Shown here one piece after another: positions 17,282-24,734 of a stretch of DNA of 42,605 nucleotides. The DNA lies in assembly GCF_001553785.1 (NCBI RefSeq), contig NZ_LOJP01000001.1:1363999-1406603 (forward strand). Direction: 5' to 3'. Both the position numbers and the translations under genes were made by a program. The notes under the pieces were generated by a model. That model did no database searches. It saw only the letters and a program-made list of their open reading frames with translations, and was not told where the DNA came from. Source of the DNA: Actinoplanes sp. TFC3 (GTDB lineage Bacteria > Actinomycetota > Actinomycetes > Mycobacteriales > Micromonosporaceae). How positions within the stretch are numbered: the first letter of the stretch is position 1; the number at the start of each line of letters is the position of its first letter.

Positions 17282-18349
17282 TCATCCGGTCCGTCCGATC
17301 ACCGTCACGCCGTAGTCCAGGGCCCCCTCGACGGAGAACCGGGGCTGCGAGCGTGGCGCCAGCATCTGCGTGAAGTAGCCGGCCACGCAGGGCATGACCG
17401 GGTCGGTGCACACCGCCGCCGGATCGGCCTGCCCGGCGTACTCGGTGAGCGCGTAAGCGGCGTAGCCCACGACGTGCACCTGCATTCCGGCGCGGCTGTC
17501 GTAGACCGGTACGAGCAGCGGCAGGTGCTGGTCACGGGCCTCGGCCAGCGCATCGGGACACGAGGTGGCAGCGGCGGCCATGTCCAGCGGGGGAGTGGGC
17601 TCCACCGCGCAGGTCCCACCGCTGTCCAGCCAGGTGAAGCCGCACGTCGTGCCGGTTCCGTCGTCCTCGGGGATGGCCGTCGCCGCGTTCGCGGGAGGCG
17701 GGGAAAGGCGGCGGGGCACCGCGCCGATCGTGTCCTCGGTGTCGTCCGGGATGCCGGGCACGCTGTAGAACGCCGACGGTATGCAGGCAGCTTGCAGTGC
17801 GAGCGAGCTGAGCCGCAGCGACTCGGCCGTGCCCCACGACACCCGGGAGCACGCGCCGACCCGGGAGCCTTTGTCCTCACCGGAGAAGGCCCCGGCGAGC
17901 GGCGCGGGCATGATTGTGTCACCAGCGTCGTCGTAGTAGGCGCGCACCTCGACGTACGGGCCGAAGGTCATCCGCAGCGACGGGCACTCGACATCGGTGT
18001 TCCAGACGGCGCAGTCGATGCCCTCGATGCACACCTGGGCGGCCACGGCTGCGCTCAGGTTGTTGCCGGGTTGCGGGCCGTACATTTGAGCCGCCACCAA
18101 CTCATCGGCCTTGGGCTGCTGCTCCTGGTTGGTGCAGGCGTCCGGCGAGTCGATGCAGGCCTGCGCGATCGCCCAGGCTGCGGCGTCCGCGCCGGCCTGC
18201 AACTGCTCGCGCTTGGCGTAGAGGTTGCCGACGTCCACCACGATCGCGGTCGCGCCGATCAGCACGCCGCCGGACAGCAGCACGGCAGCGAGGACGGCGA
18301 CCGCGCCACGGTCGTCGTCGCGTCGGAACAGCCGCTTCAGCCCACGCAT
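17282..18349 (-). CDS. TadG-like pilus assembly protein with N-terminal Flp-type helix
   Basis: 355 residues from the ATG at 18349, which overlaps the tadE stop by 13 bases; the longer open frame to 18490 lies inside tadE and is rejected. A basic leader with RRDDDRGAVAVLAAVLL is followed by one membrane helix and a large outer region with ten or more cysteines (for example AQACIDSPDACTNQ, VCIEGIDCAVW, GTTCGFTWLDSGGTC), which suggests a disulphide-rich extracytoplasmic domain. The N-terminal piece matches the TadE/TadG 'Flp pilus-assembly' helix, although the Glu at +5 of pilins is absent. It is likely a minor pilin or tip component. Confidence 0.78.
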   Translation of the reverse strand: MRGLKRLFRRDDDRGAVAVLAAVLLSGGVLIGATAIVVDVGNLYAKREQLQAGADAAAWAIAQACIDSPDACTNQEQQPKADELVAAQMYGPQPGNNLSAAVAAQVCIEGIDCAVWNTDVECPSLRMTFGPYVEVRAYYDDAGDTIMPAPLAGAFSGEDKGSRVGACSRVSWGTAESLRLSSLALQAACIPSAFYSVPGIPDDTEDTIGAVPRRLSPPPANAATAIPEDDGTGTTCGFTWLDSGGTCAVEPTPPLDMAAAATSCPDALAEARDQHLPLLVPVYDSRAGMQVHVVGYAAYALTEYAGQADPAAVCTDPVMPCVAGYFTQMLAPRSQPRFSVEGALDYGVTVIGRTG

Positions 18350-18756
18350 GGCATCACGCCGGTGGCATGCAGCTCGAAAGATGTGACGTTGCGCCGGCCG
18401 AAGTGCGCCATGAGGCTGCCCAGGCCGGTTGGCGAGTCGTAGTACAGCGTGAGGTCGACTGTCGCGGACTCCGCGGAGTCGTCGTCGCACGTGGTGATGC
18501 TGGTGTCCAGCTGGGTGTTGCCGGCCGATGCGCCGAGGATCTGCTGGACGGTCTGGGTCACCGCAGCGGGATCGCCGTTGATCGCGGCCACCCGGGCGCC
18601 CTGGTGGGCCGCCTCGGTCAGGTTGAGCTGGCGGTTCCAGCCCAGCCCGAACTCGATGATGCCCAGGACGATCAGCAGCAGCAGGGGCAGGACGACCGCC
18701 ATCTCAACGGCGGCCGCTCCCCGATCGTCATTGCGTCGCGGCGCCGGGCCGGTCAG
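18337..18756 (-). CDS. tadE: TadE-like pseudopilin (probable CTG start)
   Basis: The motif RRNDDRGAAAVEMAVVLPLL has the glycine cleavage site and Glu at +5 of TadE pseudopilins, followed by one membrane helix and a short outer domain with two cysteines. No ATG, GTG or TTG lies between the preceding frame and this motif. A CTG at 18756 forms a CTGA overlap with the flp stop, mirroring the ATGA/GTGA overlaps in the rest of the operon, and gives 139 residues. An ATG at 18702 would cut off the basic leader and the cleavage motif and is unlikely. Confidence 0.82.
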   Translation of the reverse strand: MTGPAPRRNDDRGAAAVEMAVVLPLLLLIVLGIIEFGLGWNRQLNLTEAAHQGARVAAINGDPAAVTQTVQQILGASAGNTQLDTSITTCDDDSAESATVDLTLYYDSPTGLGSLMAHFGRRNVTSFELHATGVMPCVG

Positions 18757-18956
18757 GAACCGTCGTCGGTCCCGCCGCCGAGCTGGTTCGCCACGTCGTC
18801 GAACATGGCGTCGATGTTGCCGCCCAGCAGCGTCACGCTGGAGATGATGATCACGGCGATCAGCCCGACGAGCAGGGCGTACTCCACGGCGGTCGCGCCC
18901 TCGTCGTCGTGCGAGGGCCAGCGACGCGCCATCTCGCGCAGCAGGATGATGAGCAT
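18753..18956 (-). CDS. flp: Flp-type major pilin
   Basis: A 67-residue prepilin. The leader MLIILLREMARRWPSHDDEG is followed by the mature start ATAVEYALLVGLIAVIII, with Glu at +5 and the Glu-Tyr pair characteristic of Flp pilins, then a short Gly/Asp-rich tail. The ATG has a good ribosome-binding site (AAGGAGAA, 7-base spacing). It is the first gene of the tad operon, so the promoter should lie between 18957 and 19058; no clear -35/-10 pair was identified there. Cleavage needs a TadV-type prepilin peptidase, which is not in the window. Confidence 0.92.
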   Translation of the reverse strand: MLIILLREMARRWPSHDDEGATAVEYALLVGLIAVIIISSVTLLGGNIDAMFDDVANQLGGGTDDGS

Positions 18957-19058
18957 CGTGGTTCTCCTTCGAGGGTGCCGCGACTGTTTGCGCCGGCATG
19001 GTCAGCCTGTCGCAATGTGTATCGGTCCCTGGCGGAATCACTGAAGCTTTTGGCGCAT

Positions 19059-19409
19059 TCATGGCAGCTCGGCAAACCAACCGGCAACCTGGGCGGGCGT
19101 CAGATCAAAGCCGGTGGCCCGGGCGCCGGCCCAGTTGACCCCCACCAGCAGGTCATCGCGGCGCAGGCCGGGCAGCCAGCTGTCCAGCCAGTCGGAGACG
19201 GGGATCTCGACCACGTCGAACCCCTGGTACGCCGGTACCGCGCCGACCACACGCCGGGCGCGTGACTGCTTGGACCAGAACGGCATGGCACGGGAACCAT
19301 CCGCCGCGCGGGGGGCGGGGAAGCCACGCGGGTCCCGGATCGCATAAACCCGGCCTTCCTGAGGCACCTCACGGCGAAATGCCGCGGTGTGGGCCGCGCT
19401 GACCGACAT
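19059..19409 (-). CDS. DUF2750 domain protein
   Basis: 116 residues matching the whole DUF2750 pattern: SAAHTAAFRREV at the start, then IRDPRGFPAP, RAMPFWSKQSRA, VPAYQGFDVVEI and WLPGLRRDDLLVGVNW near the end. These proteins are small, cytoplasmic and of unknown function. The start ATG has a strong AGGAGG ribosome-binding site that lies in one arm of an inverted repeat (19417-19461). It follows the DUF2000 gene on the same strand by 75 bases and may be co-transcribed. Confidence 0.85.
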   Translation of the reverse strand: MSVSAAHTAAFRREVPQEGRVYAIRDPRGFPAPRAADGSRAMPFWSKQSRARRVVGAVPAYQGFDVVEIPVSDWLDSWLPGLRRDDLLVGVNWAGARATGFDLTPAQVAGWFAELP

Positions 19410-19416
19410 GTGCCGT

Positions 19417-19461
19417 ACCTCCTGAACCGACGCTGTTCCTTATCGTCGCCTGTCAGGAGGT
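19417..19461 (-). promoter_or_regulatory. Hairpin able to mask the DUF2750 ribosome-binding site
   Basis: Read on the minus strand, ACCTCCTGA (19461-19453) is followed 27 bases later by its exact complement TCAGGAGGT (19425-19417), which contains the AGGAGG element seven bases before the ATG at 19409. If the transcript includes both arms, pairing would block initiation. Whether transcription starts upstream of the first arm is unknown; GATAAG inside the loop could be a -10 element that would exclude it. Confidence 0.5.
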
Positions 19462-19484
19462 TCTAGGTGATTTGTTCAGGTAAA

Positions 19485-19952
19485 TCAGCCGAGTAGAGGC
19501 AGGCGGTGCACCAGCTTGTCGATCCGGTTCCGGGGTCCCACCAGGCTGATCGCGTGATAGGTGAGGGCGTCGGCATCTTGGAGCTGGCTCAGGTATTCGT
19601 CGTAGACCCTGGTGCTCTGGGCCTGGGCCGGCATGTCGGCAACGTAGACACCGATGCTGGCTGCGGCCTTGACCCGGATGGCCGCAAGCTTGTCGGCGGG
19701 CGCACCCAGCACCGTGCACCCGGCCCATGGCAACCCGGGATGGATCGTGCCGCCGGCGTCCTTGCCGTCCGGGCCGAGCAACCCGGTCACCGACGTGGCG
19801 GTTGCGGCGGCCACGCAGATCGCCGCGTTGGCTGCCCGCCCGGCCGGCAGAGCCTCGTCGACCACGATGACCCACTTGAGCCGCGCGCTGCGGGTCGGCT
19901 CGCCGGTGCGGATCTCGCCGGGCTCGAAGCCCACCTGATAAACGTCGCTCAT
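19485..19952 (-). CDS. DUF2000 family protein
   Basis: 155 residues with the family signature KWVIVVDEALPAGRAANAAI near residue 26, a central CTVLGAPADKLAAIRVKA and a late NRIDKLVHRLPLLG. DUF2000 proteins share the fold of peptidyl-tRNA hydrolase 2 but have no demonstrated activity known to me. They are frequently encoded divergently from an Lrp/AsnC regulator, as here (71-base gap), which suggests control by that regulator. Confidence 0.85.
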   Translation of the reverse strand: MSDVYQVGFEPGEIRTGEPTRSARLKWVIVVDEALPAGRAANAAICVAAATATSVTGLLGPDGKDAGGTIHPGLPWAGCTVLGAPADKLAAIRVKAAASIGVYVADMPAQAQSTRVYDEYLSQLQDADALTYHAISLVGPRNRIDKLVHRLPLLG

Positions 19953-19974
19953 GTCCGAAAACGGTAGGCAGGAC

Positions 19975-20000
19975 TACGGTCCTAAGGCAAGGATTCCGTA
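19975..20000. promoter_or_regulatory. Imperfect palindrome between DUF2000 and Lrp genes, candidate operator
   Basis: TACGGTCCT (19975-19983) and AGGATTCCGTA (19990-20000) form an inverted repeat with a two-base bulge. It sits in the divergent promoter gap where an Lrp/AsnC regulator would be expected to bind. TTAGGG at 20010-20015 could be the -10 of the regulator gene. Confidence 0.35.
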
Positions 20001-20023
20001 CTTGATTCGGTTAGGGTGGCCGG

Positions 20024-20494
20024 ATGGCTGACCTGGACGAACTTGATACGGCGCTGCTGCGGGAGTTGCAGGTGGATGCACGGCGCACCAACCGCGACAT
20101 CGCCGCCGCGGTGGGCGTCTCGCCGACCACGGCACTGGACCGGACGCGGGCCCTGCGCGAGCGTGGCGTGATCCGCGGGGCCAGCCTGCAGCTCGACCTG
20201 GCGGCCATCGGGCGGCCGGTGCAAGCCCTGATCGCGGTACGGATCCGTCCCCCGTCGCGCCGCAACATCGAGGCGTTCCGCAACTGGGTGACCGCGTTGC
20301 CGGACACGCTCGGCGTCTTCGTCACTACGGGCACCGAGGACTTCCTCATCCACGTCGCGGTGGCCGACAACGACAGCCTGTACGCCTTCGTCATCGACCG
20401 GCTCACCGAGCACGCCCACGTGGCCGACGTGCGTACCTCGGTCGTCTACGAGCACCTGCGCAACGACCGGATCGCGCCCATCAAGCCACAATAA
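20024..20494 (+). CDS. Lrp/AsnC-family transcriptional regulator
   Basis: 156 residues. The N-terminal helix-turn-helix (LDELDTALLRELQVDARR, NRDIAAAVGVSPTTALDR) is followed by the RAM ligand-binding domain (VQALIAVRIRPPSRR, VFVTTGTEDFLIHVAVAD, VVYEHLRND). Such regulators sense amino acids or related small molecules as dimers or octamers. Divergent from the DUF2000 gene and followed four bases later by a GNAT gene, so those two are the likely targets. Confidence 0.92.
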   Translation: MADLDELDTALLRELQVDARRTNRDIAAAVGVSPTTALDRTRALRERGVIRGASLQLDLAAIGRPVQALIAVRIRPPSRRNIEAFRNWVTALPDTLGVFVTTGTEDFLIHVAVADNDSLYAFVIDRLTEHAHVADVRTSVVYEHLRNDRIAPIKPQ

Positions 20495-20498
20495 GCGC

Positions 20499-20984
20499 AT
20501 GGAGATCAGGGAAGCGACCGAGCAGGACTGGCCGGCGATCTACCCGTTCTGGTCCGCCATCGTCGAGGCGGGGGAGACCTACGCTTACCCGCTCGGGGCC
20601 AGCAGCGAGGATGCCCGGGGCTGGTGGATGGAGCCGGAGCCAGGGCACGTGGTGGTGGCTGTGGACGGGGACGCGGTGCTGGGGTCGGCCAAGATGGGAC
20701 CGAATCGGCCGGGGCGTGGGTCGCACATCGCTACCGGCAGCTTCATGGTCGACCCGGCCGTGCACGGGCGCGGGGTGGGCCGGGCGCTGGGCGGTTACGT
20801 GATCGACTGGGCGCGCCGGGAGGGCTACCGCGGGATCCAGTTCAACGCCGTTGTGGAAAGCAATGCTGCGGCCGTACACCTGTGGAAGTCTCTGGGTTTT
20901 GCCGTGATGACCACGATTCCGGAAGCGTTCGATTCGGCTTCGGAGGGTCTCGTAGGGCTGCATGTTATGTACCAAAAACTGTAA
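20499..20984 (+). CDS. GNAT-family N-acetyltransferase
   Basis: 161 residues with a complete GNAT fold: N-terminal IREATEQDWPAIYPF, the acetyl-CoA loop GSFMVDPAVHGRGVGRALGG (R-x-x-G-x-G/A type) around residue 90, and FNAVVESNAAAVHLWKSLGF near the end. It resembles phosphinothricin/aminoacyl-type acetyltransferases. The substrate cannot be read from sequence. It starts 4 bases after the Lrp gene and is probably in its operon. Confidence 0.9.
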   Translation: MEIREATEQDWPAIYPFWSAIVEAGETYAYPLGASSEDARGWWMEPEPGHVVVAVDGDAVLGSAKMGPNRPGRGSHIATGSFMVDPAVHGRGVGRALGGYVIDWARREGYRGIQFNAVVESNAAAVHLWKSLGFAVMTTIPEAFDSASEGLVGLHVMYQKL

Positions 20985-21055
20985 GTTCGGCACGCGAGTC
21001 CCATTTGTCGCCTAACCTCGGGGTGTTCCAGCCAGCGGCATTCGGAGGTATCGGC

Positions 21056-21502
21056 ATGCGCAAGATTCGGTGGGTCGCCGCGGTCGCGGCGGCGGTGGGC
21101 CTGGCAACGGTTGTCACGGGAGCGCCAGCGGTCGCGGCGGTCAAGGGCCCGCACCTGATCACCGACTGGGCCCGCGCGGTCCCGGCGCACCAGGGCACGT
21201 GGATCCAGCTGTACTGGAAGACCGGCAAGGCGGTGTGCGACGCCGAGGTCACCCTCAGCGGAACGGATGTCGACGTGATCTACCCGGACAACACCGAGCG
21301 GTACTCCTCGTTCGCCAAGGGCTCGTCGCTCAAGGCCGGCAAAACCGACCGGACGGCGATCAACGTGACCGCGCACTACGACAAGACCACAGTGGTCAAG
21401 CTCAAGGCAAAGATGGTCTACAACACCTGTGGCAAGAACGCGGTGGAGAAGACCGAGAAGGTCTCCGTCAACCTGCCTGTCATCGTCGACGACGTCTTCT
21501 AG
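21056..21502 (+). CDS. Small secreted protein of unknown function
   Basis: 148 residues from an ATG with GGAGG eight bases upstream. A Sec signal (MRKIRWVAAVAAAVGL ... APAVAA) is followed by a beta-rich domain with two cysteines (AVCDAEV and YNTCGKN) that probably pair. The order suggests an Ig-like fold. No family is recognised. The longer open frame that begins at 20624 lies over the GNAT gene and is rejected. A strong hairpin follows the stop. Confidence 0.78.
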   Translation: MRKIRWVAAVAAAVGLATVVTGAPAVAAVKGPHLITDWARAVPAHQGTWIQLYWKTGKAVCDAEVTLSGTDVDVIYPDNTERYSSFAKGSSLKAGKTDRTAINVTAHYDKTTVVKLKAKMVYNTCGKNAVEKTEKVSVNLPVIVDDVF

Positions 21503-21512
21503 GAACCGGCGG

Positions 21513-21549
21513 TTACGCGCGGCCGGCGGGGGCGGCCGGCCGCGCGTAA
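21513..21549. terminator. Bidirectional terminator with perfect 14-bp stem
   Basis: TTACGCGCGGCCGG (21513-21526) pairs exactly with CCGGCCGCGCGTAA (21536-21549) across a 9-base loop. It lies 10 bases after the secreted-protein gene. On the minus strand it covers the last 12 codons and the stop of the flippase-acyltransferase gene, so the stop codon itself is in the stem. Confidence 0.8.
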
Positions 21550-24125
21550 GTCTCCGCATCCAGCACCATCGCCAACGCCCGGGCCACCACTGCCGGGTCG
21601 TAGGTCGAGGCGTGGAACGTCGCTTCGAGGTGCAGCACCCCGTTCATCTCCGAGGTGGTCAGCGTGATGCCCTCCGGGCTGCTGGCCGTCGGCACGCTCT
21701 GGTTCACCCGGCCCGCCGCCGGCCCGGCCCACGGCAGATCGCTGAGCACGTCATGGCGGCCCTGGTTGCTGAACGTCAGCGCCGGCCGCGGGGTGGCCGG
21801 GGCCTGCGACGGGTACGGATCCGGCAGACCCGGCGCCCCGGACAGCAGGATCTTGCCCTCGCGCAGCACCATCATGCTCAGGATCCGGCCGGTGGCCAGC
21901 TCGGCCTTGAGCGTCGTGTGGATCGACTTCGGATCGGTCAGATCCGCCGGCGACAGGTACGGGCCCATCACGAAGTTGCTGTCGATGCTGACGTCCTTGC
22001 CGGTGTAGCGCCGCGCATCGGCGAGGAACACCCCGCCCCGCAGATCCGGCTCCAGCCCCAGCTCGCGCAGCGCCGTCGTGAACGCCGCAAACGTGATGGC
22101 AGACGTGGTCACCCCGGGGGCGTGCTGATCCCGCCAGGTGCGCATGGTGCCGAGCACGGTGGCCGAGCGGTCCGTCACCACGGTCAGGCTCGCAGTCCAC
22201 GGTTGCATCGGGCCGGGCTCGGTGTGCGGCGGGCGCGCGAAGCTCAGCCCCTGCTTCCAGCGGCCCGGCTTGGTGCCGAACTGCTTCCACCAGGCCAGCG
22301 GCAACGCCCAGCGATGGCGCACCGAGGGGGCGACCACCGCGGCCCGATCCTCGGCGGCGGCCCGGATCAGCTCGCGCAGCAGCACGTTCACCGGTCCGGC
22401 GTCGCCATACGCGTGGGACACCTTCATCGCCACGTAGCCGCCGCCGGCCAGGATCCGCACCGGGTGATGCGCGCGCTGCTCGGCCTGCAGTTCCCGGGTC
22501 ATGGCGTCGAAATCGGCCGGCTCGTCGCCCAGATCGGTCACCGCGTCACGCACGTAGCGGGCGAAGGCGGGAGCATCCATGTGCAGCCACCGCGCGCCGC
22601 TGCGGTCGAGGCTCGACACCGCCCGGTGCGCCGGGTCGGCGGCGTGCAGCCCGATCATTGCCTGGCGCAGCCGTTCCGCGCTCACCCCGGTCAACGGCCC
22701 GACCGTACGGATGTACTCCAGCGGCAACCACGCGCGCTCATGCAGCGTCAGGCTCGTAGCGGACATGAGAGTGACCCCTTCCGGGACTTCCTTGGCTCCT
22801 CGGGCGAACACGACACGCAACACGGTCGGCGCCACGAGCACGGTCTCGATGGCCATCACGGCTGCGACCCAGACGACCAGGTCGGTGAGGCTGCCCTGGC
22901 TGCCGCCGTACCAGGCCGCGATCAGCTCGGCCGCCCCGGCGAAGACGGCGAAGATGCCGGCGCCGCGCACGGTGCCCTGCACGCGGGAGATCGCCAGGAA
23001 GAAGTGGTGGAACACGAACGGGATGTAGGTCAGCGCAAGGATCGCCAGCGCGGAGCCGGCGGACTCGGCGTAGCCGGCGCCGAAGATCGACATGATCGGC
23101 CGGGCCAGCAGGGCCGTCAGCAGCGAAGCGGGCAGCCCCACCACCAGGCAGATCGCCAGCCCGACGCGGACCTTGGAGCGCAGGGCCGCCTTGTCGCCGC
23201 TGGCCACCGCGAACAGGGTGATGGCCACGTTGCCCGGAATCATCGACAGGAACGAGATGACCATGAACGCGGTGTAGAAAGACGCGTTCGCCTCGGCCGA
23301 CAGCACCGCGGTCACCACCAGGGGCAGCGCGGCCCGGGGCAGATAGGTGGCCAGGTTCAGCAGGTTGTGATCAAAGGTTGACCGGCCGCGTCCGCGCAGG
23401 AGGTGGGCGTGTGGCCGTACCGAATCAATCAGGCCTCTGGTCCTCAGGCCCCGCCCCAGAATGGCGATCGAAGCCACCATGCCCGCGACCCACGTCAGCA
23501 GCAGCTCGCCGCCGCTGACGGTGATCGGCAGCAGCACCACCGCGCCGAGCAGCACCAGCTTGATCACCGAGAACCAGGCGTTGCGCATCAGCTGCATCGG
23601 GCCTTGCAGCAGGCCGACCAGCGCCTCATCGAGCACCAGAGTCATCGCGTTGAGGGCTGTTCCGACAACCAGCAGCAGGGTCGCGGGCGTGCTGCCGAGC
23701 GCATCGCGCAGCCCGGGGAACGCCCAGTGCGCCAAACCCACATAGATCAACCCGCCGGCCGTCGCGGCGGACCCGGCGACCAGCAGGCAGGTGGTGATCA
23801 GCTCCCACTTACGCCCGCGCAGCGTCGGCAGGTCGGAGATCAGCATGGTGCCCATGCCGAACATGCCGATGGTCCCGATCAGCGTCATCGCCGACACCGC
23901 CGCGGAGGCCTGACCGACGGCCTCGGCCGGAGCGGCGCGGGCGGCCAGCCACCAGTACGCGAACCCGAACAGCGAGGTGATCGCCGTCGTCGCCATCAGC
24001 GACCCGGCGTTCATCACCAGGTCCAGGTGGCCGCGCAGGACAGCAATGATGCCGGTACGCCCAGGCACCTCGGCTGTCGCGGTCTCCACCAAAACTGCAC
24101 CCCCGTCGACGTGATCGACTGTCAA
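21513..24125 (-). CDS. MATE/Wzx-like flippase fused to a condensation/acyltransferase-like domain
   Basis: 870 residues. Residues about 30-445 contain roughly a dozen membrane helices with the layout of polysaccharide-biosynthesis/oligosaccharide flippases (FGFAYWWLAARAAPAEAVGQASA, GTMLISDLPTLRGR, FYTAFMVISFLSMIPG, ALTYIPFVFHHFF). Residues about 455-870 are soluble and read as a condensation/WS-DGAT-like acyltransferase: an N-terminal LTLHERAWLPLEYI start, the active-site block SHAYGDAG with His571 and Asp575 (HxxxD form of HHxxxDG), an inner GVFLADARRYTG, a latch-like LTFSNQGRHDVLSDLPWAG, and a late MNGVLHLEATFHAS. The acyltransferase should face the cytoplasm if the topology is even. It suggests coupling of acyl transfer to export of a lipid-linked or amphipathic product. 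No partner enzymes lie adjacent. Confidence 0.8.
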   Translation of the reverse strand: MTVDHVDGGAVLVETATAEVPGRTGIIAVLRGHLDLVMNAGSLMATTAITSLFGFAYWWLAARAAPAEAVGQASAAVSAMTLIGTIGMFGMGTMLISDLPTLRGRKWELITTCLLVAGSAATAGGLIYVGLAHWAFPGLRDALGSTPATLLLVVGTALNAMTLVLDEALVGLLQGPMQLMRNAWFSVIKLVLLGAVVLLPITVSGGELLLTWVAGMVASIAILGRGLRTRGLIDSVRPHAHLLRGRGRSTFDHNLLNLATYLPRAALPLVVTAVLSAEANASFYTAFMVISFLSMIPGNVAITLFAVASGDKAALRSKVRVGLAICLVVGLPASLLTALLARPIMSIFGAGYAESAGSALAILALTYIPFVFHHFFLAISRVQGTVRGAGIFAVFAGAAELIAAWYGGSQGSLTDLVVWVAAVMAIETVLVAPTVLRVVFARGAKEVPEGVTLMSATSLTLHERAWLPLEYIRTVGPLTGVSAERLRQAMIGLHAADPAHRAVSSLDRSGARWLHMDAPAFARYVRDAVTDLGDEPADFDAMTRELQAEQRAHHPVRILAGGGYVAMKVSHAYGDAGPVNVLLRELIRAAAEDRAAVVAPSVRHRWALPLAWWKQFGTKPGRWKQGLSFARPPHTEPGPMQPWTASLTVVTDRSATVLGTMRTWRDQHAPGVTTSAITFAAFTTALRELGLEPDLRGGVFLADARRYTGKDVSIDSNFVMGPYLSPADLTDPKSIHTTLKAELATGRILSMMVLREGKILLSGAPGLPDPYPSQAPATPRPALTFSNQGRHDVLSDLPWAGPAAGRVNQSVPTASSPEGITLTTSEMNGVLHLEATFHASTYDPAVVARALAMVLDAETYARPAAPAGRA

Positions 24126-24227
24126 CGGTAGTTACGCCGCGTAGTGAGTTGCCAGGGCGAATCGGGGCAGTCCCGGCTGGCCGAAAGGGGGAGGCGATGG
24201 GGCCTCAGTGACGGCTGTGACCAGGGA

Positions 24228-24734
24228 CTATTCCTCCCACACCGGAACCGGGGGCAGACCGAGCTCGGCTCGGGCGGCATCGGTAAATTCCTGGATCAAA
24301 TTGGTCTTACCGCGCGTATAAGCCTCGCCCTCTCCGAACCGGCGCATCAGGTCGCGTTTGAGCGCCGCGTAACGGTCGCGGGCCTCCGGGTGCGCCCGCA
24401 GGTAGTCGCGCAGCAGCCGCTGGTTGCGTTCGGGCCAGCTCACGGTCGTCACCACGTGCAAGTGGTAGCGCAGGCTGTCGTAGTCCTCGCGTCGGTACAG
24501 CAGGCGGTCGGGCATGCTGCTCGGCTCGTGGCGGTAGCCGAGCGACGCGAGCGCGTCGTCGTTCACCTCGTCCAGGTCGGGGGCTGCGGCGAGAAGATCA
24601 ATCACCGGCTTCGCGGCCAGTCCGGGCACCGCCGTGCTCCCGATGTGTTCGATCTCATCGAACAGCGGGGCCAGCACCGAGACCGCCTGCTGCCCGCGCT
24701 CGACCCAACGCGGATCCGGCTCGGCGACAGTCAC
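24228..24734 (-). CDS. GrpB/UPF0157 family protein (nucleotidyltransferase-fold)
   Basis: 168 residues from a GTG at 24734 that overlaps the CorA stop (GTGA). The conserved blocks IEHIGSTAVPGLAAKPVIDL, RHEPSSMPDRLLY, LHVV and RDYLRAHPEARDRYAALKRDL are all present. GrpB proteins belong to the nucleotidyltransferase superfamily; their substrates are mostly unknown. Translational coupling to a CorA-type transporter is not an obvious functional pairing. Confidence 0.88.
   Translation of the reverse strand: MTVAEPDPRWVERGQQAVSVLAPLFDEIEHIGSTAVPGLAAKPVIDLLAAAPDLDEVNDDALASLGYRHEPSSMPDRLLYRREDYDSLRYHLHVVTTVSWPERNQRLLRDYLRAHPEARDRYAALKRDLMRRFGEGEAYTRGKTNLIQEFTDAARAELGLPPVPVWEE

Noticed and set aside
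18350..18490. Upstream extension of the TadG-like gene
   Set aside because: Lies inside tadE; the ATG at 18349 gives the expected short basic leader.
20624..21055. Upstream extension of the small secreted protein
   Set aside because: Overlaps the GNAT gene and would bury the signal peptide; a good ribosome-binding site serves the ATG at 21056.
21429..23381. 650-codon plus-strand frame
   Set aside because: Antisense to the flippase-acyltransferase gene; Arg/Gly/Gln/His composition and no motif.
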